From: Aestuariibaculum marinum
Lineage (GTDB): Bacteria; Bacteroidota; Bacteroidia; Flavobacteriales; Flavobacteriaceae
DNA: 64,000 nt
Assembly (NCBI RefSeq): GCF_014596975.1
Contig: NZ_JACVXD010000007.1
Location: 1 to 64,000 of the forward strand
Direction of reading: 5' to 3'
The translations under genes and the position numbers were made by a program. Shown here piece after piece: positions 19,526-29,112 of the stretch (the stretch's first letter is position 1; each line of letters opens with the position of its first letter). The notes below the pieces were generated by a model. That model saw only the letters and a program-made list of their open reading frames with translations. It had not been told where the DNA came from and ran no database searches.

Positions 19526-19557
19526 CTAATGCATTAGAATTTTAATTAAGATATTTG
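19526..19557 (+). promoter_or_regulatory. Possible nadA promoter with operator dyad
   Basis: CTAATGCATTAG (19526-19537) is a perfect 12-base palindrome placed 12 bases upstream of GATATTTG (19550-19557), a 7-of-8 match to TAnnTTTG. The position would suit a repressor of NAD synthesis. I cannot assign it to NrtR or another known regulator. Confidence 0.3.
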
Positions 19558-19608
19558 CAAAAAATATGCGTTTACATGGTGTTCGATTGTAGATGAAATT
19601 GAGAAGTT

Positions 19609-20547
19609 ATGAGTGAAACAATAGACTTAGTAAAAGAAATAAATCGTCTTAAAAAGGAAAAAAATGCTGTAATTCTTGCCCATTATTATCAGGTGCCGGA
19701 AATTCAGGATATTGCAGATTACGTTGGAGATAGTTTAGGCTTGTCTCAAAAAGCAGCCGAAACTGATGCCGATATTATTGTATTTGCAGGTGTGCACTTT
19801 ATGGCCGAAACTGCTAAAATATTAAACCCGAAAAAAACGGTTGTATTACCAGATTTAAATGCAGGTTGTTCGCTGGCCGATTCTTGTCCGCCAGAGAGTT
19901 TTGAAGCGTTTACTAAAGCACATCCAGATCACGTGGTAATTACTTATGTAAACTGTTCGGCAGAAATTAAGGCTTTAAGTGATATTGTTTGTACATCTTC
20001 AAACGCATTAAAAATTGTACAGTCTATACCTGCTGAAACGCCAATCATTTTTGCGCCAGATAAGAATTTAGGGCGTTATATTATTCGAGAAACAGGTAGA
20101 GATATGTTGCTTTGGGATGGTAGTTGTGTGGTACACGAAGCATTCTCTATCGATAAGTTAATCGAACTTCACAAAAAACACCCAGATTATAAGATTATAG
20201 CTCACCCGGAATCGGAAACACATATTTTAGATACCGCTGCATATATCGGTTCGACGTCAGGAATGATTAATTTTGTTAAGGAGCACCCTAACGAGAAATT
20301 TATTGTGGCTACCGAAGCTGGTATTTTACATAAAATGCAAGAGGAAATTCCGACGGCAGATTTAATTCCAGCTCCAGCTGTAGAAGATAACACTTGCGCT
20401 TGTAGTGAATGTCATTTTATGAAAATGAATACGATGCAGAAATTGTACGATTGTTTATTAAACGAATCGCCACAAATACACGTGCCGGAAAACATTATAG
20501 ACCGCGCTTTATTGCCAATAGAACGTATGTTAGAATTGTCTAAATAG
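19609..20547 (+). CDS. nadA: Quinolinate synthase
   Basis: Condenses iminoaspartate with dihydroxyacetone phosphate to quinolinate, the second step of de novo NAD synthesis, using a 4Fe-4S cluster. The 312 residues contain the substrate-binding HYYQ motif (25-28) and the three cluster cysteines expected for the family: C87 in [11 protein letters not shown]173 in DGSCVVHE, and a C-terminal one in the [13 protein letters not shown] block (best fit C268). The additional cysteines in that block are more than are strictly needed. It lies 35 bases upstream of nadB, which supplies its unstable substrate. Confidence 0.95.
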   Translation: MSETIDLVKEINRLKKEKNAVILAHYYQVPEIQDIADYVGDSLGLSQKAAETDADIIVFAGVHFMAETAKILNPKKTVVLPDLNAGCSLADSCPPESFEAFTKAHPDHVVITYVNCSAEIKALSDIVCTSSNALKIVQSIPAETPIIFAPDKNLGRYIIRETGRDMLLWDGSCVVHEAFSIDKLIELHKKHPDYKIIAHPESETHILDTAAYIGSTSGMINFVKEHPNEKFIVATEAGILHKMQEEIPTADLIPAPAVEDNTCACSECHFMKMNTMQKLYDCLLNESPQIHVPENIIDRALLPIERMLELSK

Positions 20548-20582
20548 ACGAAATATTTAATTCTCGATTATCGAGTAAAATC

Positions 20583-22145
20583 ATGGTTACTGCAAATTAT
20601 TTAGTTATTGGTTCGGGGGTTGCCGGATTAACGTTTTCAGTTAAAATTGCTGAAAAATTCCCAGAAAGAAATGTCATTATAGTTACTAAAGCTAACGAAG
20701 ATGAATCCAATACTAAGTACGCCCAGGGCGGTGTAGCCATAGTTCTTGATAAAGAGAACGATTCTTTTAAAAAACATATAAAGGATACTTTAATTGCTGG
20801 CGACGGTCTTTGTAAAGAAGACGTTGTTAAAATGGTGATTAAAGAAGGTCCCGAGCGTCTTGAAGAATTATTGCTTTGGGGTGCTAATTTTGATGTAGAT
20901 TCTAGCGGAGAATTCGACCTGGGTAAGGAAGGTGGACATTCAGAGTATCGTGTAGTGCATCATAAAGATATAACAGGTTATGAAATTGAACGCGCCTTAT
21001 TGATGCGCGCTCATCAGTTGCCAAATATTTCTATTTTACCACATCATTTTGCATTAGATTTAATTACCAATCACCATATTGAAGGTGCAGACCCTGATGA
21101 GTTGAAATGTTACGGTGCCTATGTGTTTAATCAGAAAACCGGGGAGATTTCAACGATAAAAGCTAATAGTACCTTATTGGCAGCTGGCGGTATTGGTTGC
21201 GTTTATGGACATACTACCAATCCAGTTATTGCAACTGGCGATGGTGTAGCTATGGCGTATCGCGCAAAAGCCAGGATTAAAGACATGGAATTTGTCCAGT
21301 TTCACCCAACGGCGTTATATGAGGCTAAGGGCGGCGAATCTTCATTTTTAATATCGGAAGCGGTTCGTGGTTTTGGTGCACATTTAAGAAATGCCGAAGG
21401 CGAGCGTTTTATGTTAAATTACGATGAACGTGCCGAATTGGCATCGCGCGATATCGTGTCGCAGAGCATTGATAATGAATTGAAAAAATCCGGAGCGTCT
21501 CATGTATTTTTAGATTGTACGCATCTGGATATTGAAGCTTTTATTAAGCACTTTCCTAATATTTATCAAAAATGCTTAGATAATCATATCGATATCAAAT
21601 CCGACTGGATTCCCGTAGTTCCCGCGTCGCATTATTTATGTGGAGGAATTAAAGTTTCTAAAAAAGGAAAAACAACAATTGATAATTTGTTTGCCTGTGG
21701 TGAGTGTTCTAGAACGGGATTACATGGTGCAAATCGTTTAGCATCAAATTCGTTGTTAGAAGCCTTAGTTTATGCACATAACATTTTTAAACATCATGTA
21801 AAGCATGAGTATGAGACAGCCGATGTTGCAATTCCAGACTGGAACGATGAAGGTACCACTATTACTAAAGAGCACGTATTAATTCAGCATAATTTAAAAG
21901 AATTACAGGCTTTAATGCGTGATTATGTTGGTATTGTAAGGAGTAATAAACGTCTATACCGTGCTAAAAGACGTTTGGAATTAATTCATGAAGAGGTGGA
22001 AGCGTTTTATAAGGAATCGAAAATAACCACGTCGCTTTGCGAGTTAAGAAATATGGTTAATGTGGCACACCTCATCGTGAATCAGTCGTTAGAGCGTAAA
22101 GAAAATAAAGGGGGGTATTTTAATGTAGATAATGTTAAAAAATAA
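20583..22145 (+). CDS. nadB: L-aspartate oxidase
   Basis: FAD enzyme of the succinate dehydrogenase/fumarate reductase family that oxidises L-aspartate to iminoaspartate. The 520 residues show the dinucleotide fold (VIGSGVAGL, about 7-15), the conserved NTKYAQGG region, GGHSEYRVVHHKD and EFVQFHPTAL substrate-side motifs, and the ECSRTGLHGANRLASNSLLE FAD-binding block near 375-395. The C-terminal helical domain is present. It is the second gene of nadAB; nadC is not in this window. Confidence 0.95.
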   Translation: MVTANYLVIGSGVAGLTFSVKIAEKFPERNVIIVTKANEDESNTKYAQGGVAIVLDKENDSFKKHIKDTLIAGDGLCKEDVVKMVIKEGPERLEELLLWGANFDVDSSGEFDLGKEGGHSEYRVVHHKDITGYEIERALLMRAHQLPNISILPHHFALDLITNHHIEGADPDELKCYGAYVFNQKTGEISTIKANSTLLAAGGIGCVYGHTTNPVIATGDGVAMAYRAKARIKDMEFVQFHPTALYEAKGGESSFLISEAVRGFGAHLRNAEGERFMLNYDERAELASRDIVSQSIDNELKKSGASHVFLDCTHLDIEAFIKHFPNIYQKCLDNHIDIKSDWIPVVPASHYLCGGIKVSKKGKTTIDNLFACGECSRTGLHGANRLASNSLLEALVYAHNIFKHHVKHEYETADVAIPDWNDEGTTITKEHVLIQHNLKELQALMRDYVGIVRSNKRLYRAKRRLELIHEEVEAFYKESKITTSLCELRNMVNVAHLIVNQSLERKENKGGYFNVDNVKK

Positions 22146-22176
22146 TCAAGACCGCATATAGTATAGCGGCCTTGAT
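22145..22176 (+). terminator. Probable terminator of nadAB
   Basis: ATCAAG-A-CCGC pairs with GCGG-C-CTTGAT (one mismatch) around a 10-base loop, immediately at the nadB stop. The T tail is weak, so termination may be partial. Confidence 0.5.
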
Positions 22177-22247
22177 ATCTAAATTAACGTGAATACAACC
22201 AGAGTTTTTAAATCATTTTTATCAAGTAAATACTTAGTAGCAGTTAA

Positions 22248-22580
22248 TTACTTACCTAACATTAAAAGTTCGTTACAAACAATTTCTGTAATGTAACGTT
22301 TGTTTCCTTCTTTGTCGTCGTAACTTCTTGAAGTTAATTTACCTTCTATAGCAACTTCTTTGCCTTTGCCTACATACTTTTCGATAATCTTTGCGGTATG
22401 TCCCCAGGCTATTACATTGTGCCATTGGGTATCCGTTATTTTTTCACCTTTGTTATTGGTATACGTGTCGTTTGTTGCAATCGTGAATTTGGCTAAAGTT
22501 TTACCAGATTCTAAATTCAAAATTTCAGGGTCATTTCCTAAGTTTCCAATCAACTGCACTTTGTTTCTAAGCGTATTCAT
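22248..22580 (-). CDS. ssb: Short single-stranded DNA-binding protein
   Basis: 110 residues that form a complete SSB OB fold: NKVQLIGNLGNDPE at the start, then FTIATND and WHNVIAWG strands. It ends with ELLMLGK right after the fold. The flexible linker and acidic DDIPF-type tail that recruit partner proteins in the main chromosomal SSB are missing. This form is common as an extra paralogue in Bacteroidetes, so it may not be the essential SSB. It is a single gene facing nadB convergently. Confidence 0.88.
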   Translation of the reverse strand: MNTLRNKVQLIGNLGNDPEILNLESGKTLAKFTIATNDTYTNNKGEKITDTQWHNVIAWGHTAKIIEKYVGKGKEVAIEGKLTSRSYDDKEGNKRYITEIVCNELLMLGK

Positions 22581-22769
22581 AATTTTATTTTTAAGGTTAA
22601 ACAGTTAATACTATCGAGTTCCTATGTTTCGACAAAGCAAAGATGAGTTAGAATGAAAATGTTAGTCGGTTATTACTTGTTTAAATTCGTTTGTAAATGT
22701 TTGTAGTCGTTTGTAAACGAATAATTTGTATATTTAGCTAGATGTTGTATATAATTTTGCTTAGCCCCT

Positions 22770-23276
22770 ATGAAATATAATTTAATAATAATACTTCTTA
22801 CTTTTACTTTAATTGTTTATTCCCAAAATAAACTGACTAACGAGATTGATAAATATGTTAAGAACATTGAGTCAAACCCTGAATTAAAGGTGAGTGAATA
22901 CGATTGGAATAAAATTACAGAAAGTCAAGTTGATCATGGAGCAACATTAAGAATATGGAAAGTAAAAAGTCAAATTGTAAAAGTTGAAGAACAATTTGGA
23001 ACTTCTTATGGGCGATACACAAGATTAATTTATTTGAAAAATAGTAAACCCAAAAAAGGAGTTGAAATTGAAGAAAATTTTGAGTTAAAAAATAATGAAA
23101 TTGACTATTCAAATTTAAAAACTCAATTCAAAATGCAAATTTACGTAACTGGATTAAATGAGTTAATAGGTGAATACGAATTCGAAACAAAAGAAGAAGG
23201 ACAAAGAAAAGCTACAGAGCCCTATTGTGATTTGAATGATCTTTTTGCAATTTTAAACGAGATTACGGAATTATAA
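22770..23276 (+). CDS. Secreted protein of unknown function
   Basis: 168 residues with a clear signal peptide (MKYNLIIILLTFTLIVYSQ, cleavage near 19). The mature part is rich in Lys, Glu and Asn and is predicted to form mixed strands and helices. I recognise no domain. The coding sequence is visibly more AT-rich than its neighbours, with long A runs, which may mean recent arrival or weak selection. A short intergenic stretch separates it from the zinc-ribbon gene downstream. Confidence 0.6.
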   Translation: MKYNLIIILLTFTLIVYSQNKLTNEIDKYVKNIESNPELKVSEYDWNKITESQVDHGATLRIWKVKSQIVKVEEQFGTSYGRYTRLIYLKNSKPKKGVEIEENFELKNNEIDYSNLKTQFKMQIYVTGLNELIGEYEFETKEEGQRKATEPYCDLNDLFAILNEITEL

Positions 23277-23368
23277 AAAAAATATTTGAGCACACACGTA
23301 TATAACTTATTGCAGTTGAATTCCTAAAGGAAATATAACATCAAAGAAACCAAACCGTAAATATTAAT

Positions 23369-23716
23369 ATGAAACAATGTTTAGAATGTGGTGAAAAAAT
23401 TGCAGGTCGCATCGATAAGAAATTCTGCAGCGATGGTTGCCGGAATGCCTACAATAATAGGGTGAATAAGGATAGCAAGAATTTAATTCGAAATACGAAT
23501 AACAGACTTCGTAAGAACTATAGAATTTTAGAACAGTTAAATCCGGATCAGAAAACAAAAACCTCGCGCGCAAAATTAATCGAGGCTGGATTCGATTTTA
23601 ACTATTTCACCAGCATTTATACTACCAAATCAGGCAACGTATATTACTTTGTGTACGATCAGGGGTATTTGCCTTTAGAGGGCGAGTATTATGCTTTAGT
23701 AAAAAGGGAAAGTTGA
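23369..23716 (+). CDS. Small zinc-ribbon protein of unknown function
   Basis: 115 residues. The N terminus holds C4-x2-C7 and C20-x3-C24 (CLECGEK and FCSDGCRNAYNNR), a treble-clef/zinc-ribbon pattern also seen in other small Bacteroidetes proteins that may bind nucleic acid. A basic stretch of about 30 residues follows, then a short beta-rich C terminus (GNVYYFVYDQGYLPL). Cytoplasmic; the function is unknown. It is followed by a terminator. Confidence 0.65.
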   Translation: MKQCLECGEKIAGRIDKKFCSDGCRNAYNNRVNKDSKNLIRNTNNRLRKNYRILEQLNPDQKTKTSRAKLIEAGFDFNYFTSIYTTKSGNVYYFVYDQGYLPLEGEYYALVKRES

Positions 23717-23726
23717 TGGTAACAAA

Positions 23727-23761
23727 AAAGCTTTTGATTTAAATGTTAAACCAAAAGCTTT
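23727..23761. terminator. Bidirectional terminator
   Basis: AAAGCTTTTG (23727-23736) pairs with CAAAAGCTTT (23752-23761) across a 15-base loop, between convergent genes. Confidence 0.55.
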
Positions 23762-23793
23762 AATACTGGAATTATAATTTGCTTATCTCTCTA

Positions 23794-24258
23794 TTATTTC
23801 CAGTTCTGTCCTTTTAATTTCATGGCGGCTTTTAATATGTCTTTTTGACTAATTAACCCTACCAGTTTGCCATTTTCTACAATAGGAAAGCGTCGTCTTT
23901 TTGCATTTAAAAATTTGTTGGCGGCATCAAAAATGTTCATGTTTCCATCAATGGTTTCCACATTTTTAGCCATATAATTTTCAATGGTTTTATCCTGCAT
24001 TGGCATATTGTAATAGCGACTTTCGCTTATTTTTTTTATGCAATCTCCTTCCGATATTATACCTACTAATTCGTGCTTTTCATTAATTACAGGTCCTCCG
24101 GAAATTTTATGATGAATTAACGCTTCAATAGCTGCTTCAATAGTTTGATCGGGAGTAAACGTAATCAAATCCGTAGACATATAATCACTCACCTTTAAAG
24201 GTGTTTCATCAGCAACTTGTGAATGCTTCCTTGACCCTTGAAAACTTTTTATCCCCAT
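23794..24258 (-). CDS. CBS-domain pair protein
   Basis: 154 residues made almost wholly of two CBS domains (about 24-83 and 92-150), with the repeated pattern of a DLITFTPDQTIEAAIEAL-like helix and a GIISEGD/GLISQKD end. CBS pairs bind adenine nucleotides and usually act as sensors attached to other proteins; this one is free-standing. The 20-residue N-terminal extension is basic. The partner is not evident from the neighbourhood. Confidence 0.85.
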   Translation of the reverse strand: MGIKSFQGSRKHSQVADETPLKVSDYMSTDLITFTPDQTIEAAIEALIHHKISGGPVINEKHELVGIISEGDCIKKISESRYYNMPMQDKTIENYMAKNVETIDGNMNIFDAANKFLNAKRRRFPIVENGKLVGLISQKDILKAAMKLKGQNWK

Positions 24259-24448
24259 AATATTTAATTTAGTAGTTCTACTAATATAATTCTTTTTTTT
24301 AAGTATTCCTAAGAAAGCTAATTTTCGTTTTTAACAATTATTATCAATAAAAATTATCACTTAAAAGGGTGTAGCAAGAATTACTGCTTTTTTTGCTTGG
24401 TTAAATGTTAATTTTTTATAGTTTTAGCACCCTAAAAAATAGAGTTAT

Positions 24449-25162
24449 ATGAAGAAAGTAATAGTATTGGTAGGATTGGTTTTTGGAATGACGATGGGAG
24501 CCCAAAGTAATTCTGATTTAATAAAACATTTTGAAGCTTATTATAAGCAAATGCAAAAGCAAGGCGATGTACAGGGCATTATCAGTGGTTTAACCCATTT
24601 AAATGTGTTGTCGCCATCTATAGAACGTGTAGACACCTTAGCTTATATTTATATGAGAGAGGGACAATACGTTCAGGCCTTGAATACCATTGGTGTTGAG
24701 AAAAAAATGGATGATTCTGATATGGCATTAGAGGTTAAGGCTATTTCGTTAAAGGCGGTAAAGCGCCCGGAATTGGCTTTATGGTTTTTTCAGGAAATCT
24801 TTAAAAGAGATCCAAATGCACACTTGGCATACGAGTTAGCTGAACTTAATTTACAAACTCAGCAGGTTGAAGAAGCCGATAAAAATATTGCCTATGGTTT
24901 AGCTAATGCTACAGATGATATGAAAAAGGCATTTTATGAAACACAGCAGCCTTATGAGGTGTCTTTAAAATCGGCGTTTATGTATTTACAGGCATTATCG
25001 CTTTATAATAAAGATCGAAAAGCCAATATTGATGCTGCTGTAGATATATTGGATGCGGCGTTTAAACAATCGCCTAATTTTAATTTAATTCAAATTACAA
25101 AGAACGAATTGTTAAGACAAAAACAAATGCTTCAAGCACAAGCGGCAGAAGAGAAAAAATAA
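24449..25162 (+). CDS. Periplasmic TPR-like helical-repeat protein
   Basis: 237 residues, with a signal peptide (about 1-19, ending MGAQ) and then regular helix pairs typical of tetratricopeptide repeats (for example DTLAYIYMREGQYVQALNTI and AYELAELNLQTQQVEEADKNI). TPR proteins act as protein-binding scaffolds; the partner here is not known. A strong terminator follows, shared with the convergent M13 peptidase. Confidence 0.65.
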   Translation: MKKVIVLVGLVFGMTMGAQSNSDLIKHFEAYYKQMQKQGDVQGIISGLTHLNVLSPSIERVDTLAYIYMREGQYVQALNTIGVEKKMDDSDMALEVKAISLKAVKRPELALWFFQEIFKRDPNAHLAYELAELNLQTQQVEEADKNIAYGLANATDDMKKAFYETQQPYEVSLKSAFMYLQALSLYNKDRKANIDAAVDILDAAFKQSPNFNLIQITKNELLRQKQMLQAQAAEEKK

Positions 25163-25177
25163 TTTTAGTGTTAAAGT

Positions 25178-25217
25178 AAAAAAGGGTGTTTTCTTAATTT
25201 TGAAAACACCCTTTTTT
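25178..25217. terminator. Bidirectional terminator between the TPR protein and the M13 peptidase
   Basis: AAAGGGTGTTTTC pairs perfectly with GAAAACACCCTTT across 8 bases, with an A run before it and a T run after it. Confidence 0.85.
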
Positions 25218-25219
25218 TA

Positions 25220-27313
25220 TTACCAGATTTTTACGCGTTTACTTGGTTCTAAATATAACCTGTCCGTTTCTTTAATATCGAATGCCTGATAAAAAGCATC
25301 GACATTTAATAGAGGTTGAACAGCTCTGGTCATGCCAGGTGAGTGCGGATCGGTTTTAATTTGGTTCTTTAAAGCATCATCACGCATTTTGGTTCTCCAA
25401 ACGGTTGCCCATGACATAAAAAAGCGTTGCTCAGCAGTAAATCCATCAATATTTTCTGGTCTTCCGTTTTCTGCAAAGCTTAACTGTAAAGCATCGTAAG
25501 CAGCATTTACACCACCTAAATCACCAATGTTTTCACCAAGTGTAAATGGTCCGTTAATATTGGTTTCAGGTAATACTTCAATAGCACTGTATTGATCGGC
25601 TAAATCTTTTCCTAACGCTTCAAATTGCTTTAAATCTTCATCGGTCCACCAATTGTTCAGGTTTCCGTTTTTGTCGTATCTCGCACCAGAATCGTCGAAA
25701 CAATGAGAGATTTCATGACCTATAACAGCACCAATTCCACCATAATTAACCGCATCGTCTGCCTCAAAGTTAAAGAACGGAGGTTGCAAGATGGCTGCCG
25801 GGAATACGATTTCGTTAAAAGACGGATTAAAATAAGCGTTAACTGTTTGTGGCGACATGCCCCAACGGCTTTTATCTACTGGCTGACCTAAATCTTCTAA
25901 GTTTTTTTTGTGATGCCATGCGTTTACATTAAGCATGTTTTGAGAAAATGAGCCGTTTTCATCAGTTGAATGAATTTCTAAATCGGAGTAGTCTTTCCAT
26001 TTGTCGGGATAAGCGATTTTAACAGTTAAAGCCAACAGTTTTTCAACAGCTTTGTCCTTGGTTTCTTCAGTCATCCAGGAAGCGTTTCTAATGCGATTTT
26101 CAAAAGCTTTAATCACATTGGCAATCATTTTTTCCGCACGCTCCTTTGCTTCAGGAGGAAATACTTCATCGACATAAAGTTTACCTAAAGCTTCGCCAAT
26201 AGCACCATTAACTGTTAATAAAGCGCGTTCTTCCAGAGGGCGTTGCTGTTGTGCTCCACGTAATGTTTTACCATAGAATTCCCAGTTTGCAGTTTCTATA
26301 TCTGTACTTAAAGCACCTGCCGATTTGTTAAAAAGGGACCAGCGTAAGTATGCTTTCCAGTCTGCTACATTATTTTCTGCAAGGATATTTTGTAGCGCTT
26401 TAGTATATTTTACTTCACTCACAATAATGGTGTCTAAACTTTTTACACCAATACCTTTAAAATAGGCATCCCAGTTAATTGCAGGAACCATATTTTGTAA
26501 TTCGGTAATTGATTTAGGGTTGTAGCGTTTACGTGCATCGCGACGTTCTACTTTATCCATTTTTGGTTCAGCAAGGCGGGTTTCAAAAGCTAAAAGACGT
26601 TTAGCTTCTTCGTTTGCTTCTGTTTCACTATCTCCTAAATATTGAAGCATTCTTGTAATGTGTGCAACGTATAATTCTCTTTTTTCTTTAGAGTCTGAAT
26701 CGTCTTTTACATAGTAATCTCTGTCAGGAAGCCCTAAACGACCAGAACCAAGAAAAGCAGAATTAATATCGCTGTTTTTAGGGTTTGTGCCAACGTAGAA
26801 ACCAAAGAAGCCTATGCCTCCGTAAGGTTCCATTTCAATTAAGAAATTTTGAAGGTCTTCAATGTTTTCAATGGCATCAATTTTCTTTAAATTTTGTTTA
26901 ATTGGGTTAATGCCAAGTTTGTTTCTGCTAACAGTATCAACTATAGTTTTAAAAAGTTCGATGGCTTTTTGTTGATCAGATCCTGGAAGTACTTCACTCT
27001 TTTTAATGTCTTTGTTATCCGACATAGCGTTTTTTAAAATGGCAAGAGCGTCTTCATCGGTTTTTTTTCTAAGCTCATTAAAACTTCCCCAACGGGTTTG
27101 ATCGTCTGGGATTTTAGTTGTTTCCAGCCATTTTCCGTTAACGAATTTAAAAAAATCGTTCTGTGGCTTTATTGAGGTATCCATGTACTCAAGGTTAATG
27201 CCAGGGGTGTGGGCAACTTCATTGGTGTTGGTTTTTGTTTCGTTTTTACACGAAGCAACGGCCAAAACCAAAGATAAGCCTAAGAAAGGCTTAAAATTTA
27301 AGTTTGTTTTCAT
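25220..27313 (-). CDS. M13 family zinc metallopeptidase (neprilysin-like), lipoprotein
   Basis: 697 residues. The signal peptide ends in a lipobox with C22 (LAVASCKNE), so the enzyme is probably anchored to a cell-envelope membrane. An N-terminal M13 domain (about 45-430) precedes the catalytic domain with H533-E-I-S-H537 and the third zinc ligand E594 in ENIGDLGG; D598 is the usual partner. The NAYFNPSFNEIVFPAAIL block of the family is also present. M13 enzymes cut short peptides. A perfect dyad at 27339-27358 lies just upstream and may be an operator. Confidence 0.93.
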   Translation of the reverse strand: MKTNLNFKPFLGLSLVLAVASCKNETKTNTNEVAHTPGINLEYMDTSIKPQNDFFKFVNGKWLETTKIPDDQTRWGSFNELRKKTDEDALAILKNAMSDNKDIKKSEVLPGSDQQKAIELFKTIVDTVSRNKLGINPIKQNLKKIDAIENIEDLQNFLIEMEPYGGIGFFGFYVGTNPKNSDINSAFLGSGRLGLPDRDYYVKDDSDSKEKRELYVAHITRMLQYLGDSETEANEEAKRLLAFETRLAEPKMDKVERRDARKRYNPKSITELQNMVPAINWDAYFKGIGVKSLDTIIVSEVKYTKALQNILAENNVADWKAYLRWSLFNKSAGALSTDIETANWEFYGKTLRGAQQQRPLEERALLTVNGAIGEALGKLYVDEVFPPEAKERAEKMIANVIKAFENRIRNASWMTEETKDKAVEKLLALTVKIAYPDKWKDYSDLEIHSTDENGSFSQNMLNVNAWHHKKNLEDLGQPVDKSRWGMSPQTVNAYFNPSFNEIVFPAAILQPPFFNFEADDAVNYGGIGAVIGHEISHCFDDSGARYDKNGNLNNWWTDEDLKQFEALGKDLADQYSAIEVLPETNINGPFTLGENIGDLGGVNAAYDALQLSFAENGRPENIDGFTAEQRFFMSWATVWRTKMRDDALKNQIKTDPHSPGMTRAVQPLLNVDAFYQAFDIKETDRLYLEPSKRVKIW

Positions 27314-27338
27314 ATACTGATTTGGTTAAAAAATAAGG

Positions 27339-27358
27339 CACAAGTTACTATACTTGTG
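27339..27358. promoter_or_regulatory. CACAAGT-N6-ACTTGTG dyad upstream of the M13 peptidase gene
   Basis: A 7-bp perfect inverted repeat with 6-base spacer, 26-45 bases before the peptidase ATG. A hairpin here has no T run, so an operator is the better reading. The regulator is unknown. Confidence 0.4.
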
Positions 27359-27430
27359 TTTTAATAGCGGTGTGATTATGATAACCTTAACACAAATTGA
27401 GCGAACAAACTTGTTAAAATGTAAGTGTAT

Positions 27431-27949
27431 TTACGGGCGTTCAAATACGTTCTTGTCGGCTTCCATTTTTTTGTTCATTTGAAGGTTTAAATTAGAAAAA
27501 GCTACAAGAAATTCTTTAATCGTTGCGAGTAATTCATCGCGATTGGTAGTTGATAATCCCGAAAAACTTTGAAGTTTATAAAGTTTAGTTTCAAAAGCTG
27601 TGATGCGTGCTTTTACGGCATCGGTATTTACTTTTTCAGGAATATTTTTATTGAAATCTTTTAGTAATGCGGTAATGGCTTCGTCATTATCATTAAAAAA
27701 ACTTAGGTCGCCTTTTTTAACATTGGTAACCACATCGTTAATTTGGGTGTATTCATTCCAGCTGAGTATGGCTTCTTCGGCCTGATGGTCTAATAAAAAC
27801 TCTGTGTATTTAAGTTTAGAAATGTCACTTTCAGTAATTTCAGTGGTGTTTTCTGAAGTATCGATATGTTGCTCTTGATTTTCAGATTGTTTACAAGAAT
27901 TCACGATTACGATGAAAATGCTTAAAAGACTTAAAAATTTAAAATTCAT
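27431..27949 (-). CDS. Small lipoprotein of unknown function
   Basis: From the preferred start (MNFKFLSL, 27949) it has 172 residues. The N-terminal hydrophobic signal ends at C19 (VIVNSCKQ), fitting a lipoprotein. An upstream in-frame ATG at 27976 would put nine polar residues before the signal and is less likely. The mature part is acidic and helical, with no recognised domain. It lies upstream of the M13 peptidase on the same strand, about 120 bases away. Confidence 0.65.
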   Translation of the reverse strand: MNFKFLSLLSIFIVIVNSCKQSENQEQHIDTSENTTEITESDISKLKYTEFLLDHQAEEAILSWNEYTQINDVVTNVKKGDLSFFNDNDEAITALLKDFNKNIPEKVNTDAVKARITAFETKLYKLQSFSGLSTTNRDELLATIKEFLVAFSNLNLQMNKKMEADKNVFERP

Positions 27950-28102
27950 AGGTTTTAAATATAAATACAACGGCAAAGATATAGGAATAGTTTATTAATC
28001 TTTAAAATAGATAGAAACGAATTAAAATGTTTTTATTGGGATGTGAAATGTTTTCAATAAAATCTTAGTAAATTTAAATAACCTACTTAAAACTTTATTT
28101 AA

Positions 28103-29074
28103 ATGACACCTAAAGTATTAATAATAGGAGCTTGCGGACAAATTGGTTCAGAATTAACATTTAAGCTACGTGACATGTACGGCAGCTCGAATGTTATTGC
28201 CAGCGATATTAGTTATAGTAATTTGGGTGTGGTTAATTCCGGAATTTTTGAAGTGGTCGATGCGCGTAGTTATTCCAGTATAAAAATTTGTGTTGAGAAG
28301 TATGAAATAGATACGATTTACTTGATGGCGGCTATGCTTAGTGCAACGGGTGAAAAATACCCAATGAAAGCCTGGGATTTAAATATGGAATCGCTGTTTC
28401 ATGTTCTTAATCTCGCGAAGACTAATATTATTAAAAAAGTATTTTGGCCATCTAGTATTGCAGTGTTCGGGCCGACAACTCCAGTAGATTATACACCGCA
28501 GTATACCGTCATGGAGCCATCGACTGTTTATGGCATTACCAAACAAGTAGGGGAGCGGTGGTGCGAGTATTATTTTAATAAATATGGCGTTGATGTGAGA
28601 AGTTTACGATATCCAGGTATTATCAGTTGGAAGACGATGCCAGGCGGTGGCACTACCGATTATGCTGTGGAAATTTATCATAAAGCCATAGCAGATGGTG
28701 TTTACGAATGCTTTTTGTCTGAAAACACCAAATTACCCATGATGTATATGGAGGATGCTATAAAGGCAACTGTTGATATTATGGAAGCACCAGCCGAAAA
28801 CATAAAAATTAGGTCGTCGTATAATTTAGCAGCCATAAGCTTTACGCCTAAAGAGGTGGCAGAAAGTATTCAGGTCACACTTCCCGATTTTAAAATAACT
28901 TATAGTCCCGATTACAGACAGACCATAGCTGATAGCTGGCCTAAAAGTATTGATGATTCCAGAGCCAGAACGGACTGGGGTTGGAATCATAAATTTGATC
29001 TTCAGGATATTACTAATGAGATGTTATTTCAGTTGGATAAAATGGATAAGAGTCCTCTGAAAAAATCGAATTAA
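28103..29074 (+). CDS. SDR-type L-threonine 3-dehydrogenase
   Basis: 323 residues of the extended short-chain dehydrogenase fold: GACGQIG near 9-15 (NAD binding) and the catalytic Y143-x3-K147 in STVYGITKQ with the upstream WPSSIAVFG serine. The overall sequence matches the UDP-galactose-epimerase-like threonine dehydrogenase known from psychrotolerant Flavobacterium, which converts L-threonine to 2-amino-3-ketobutyrate without zinc. The partner ligase Kbl is not in the window. Cytoplasmic. Confidence 0.85.
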   Translation: MTPKVLIIGACGQIGSELTFKLRDMYGSSNVIASDISYSNLGVVNSGIFEVVDARSYSSIKICVEKYEIDTIYLMAAMLSATGEKYPMKAWDLNMESLFHVLNLAKTNIIKKVFWPSSIAVFGPTTPVDYTPQYTVMEPSTVYGITKQVGERWCEYYFNKYGVDVRSLRYPGIISWKTMPGGGTTDYAVEIYHKAIADGVYECFLSENTKLPMMYMEDAIKATVDIMEAPAENIKIRSSYNLAAISFTPKEVAESIQVTLPDFKITYSPDYRQTIADSWPKSIDDSRARTDWGWNHKFDLQDITNEMLFQLDKMDKSPLKKSN

Positions 29075-29112
29075 TTGTATCTTTGGCTTTTCCCATATCT
29101 TAATTAATTATT

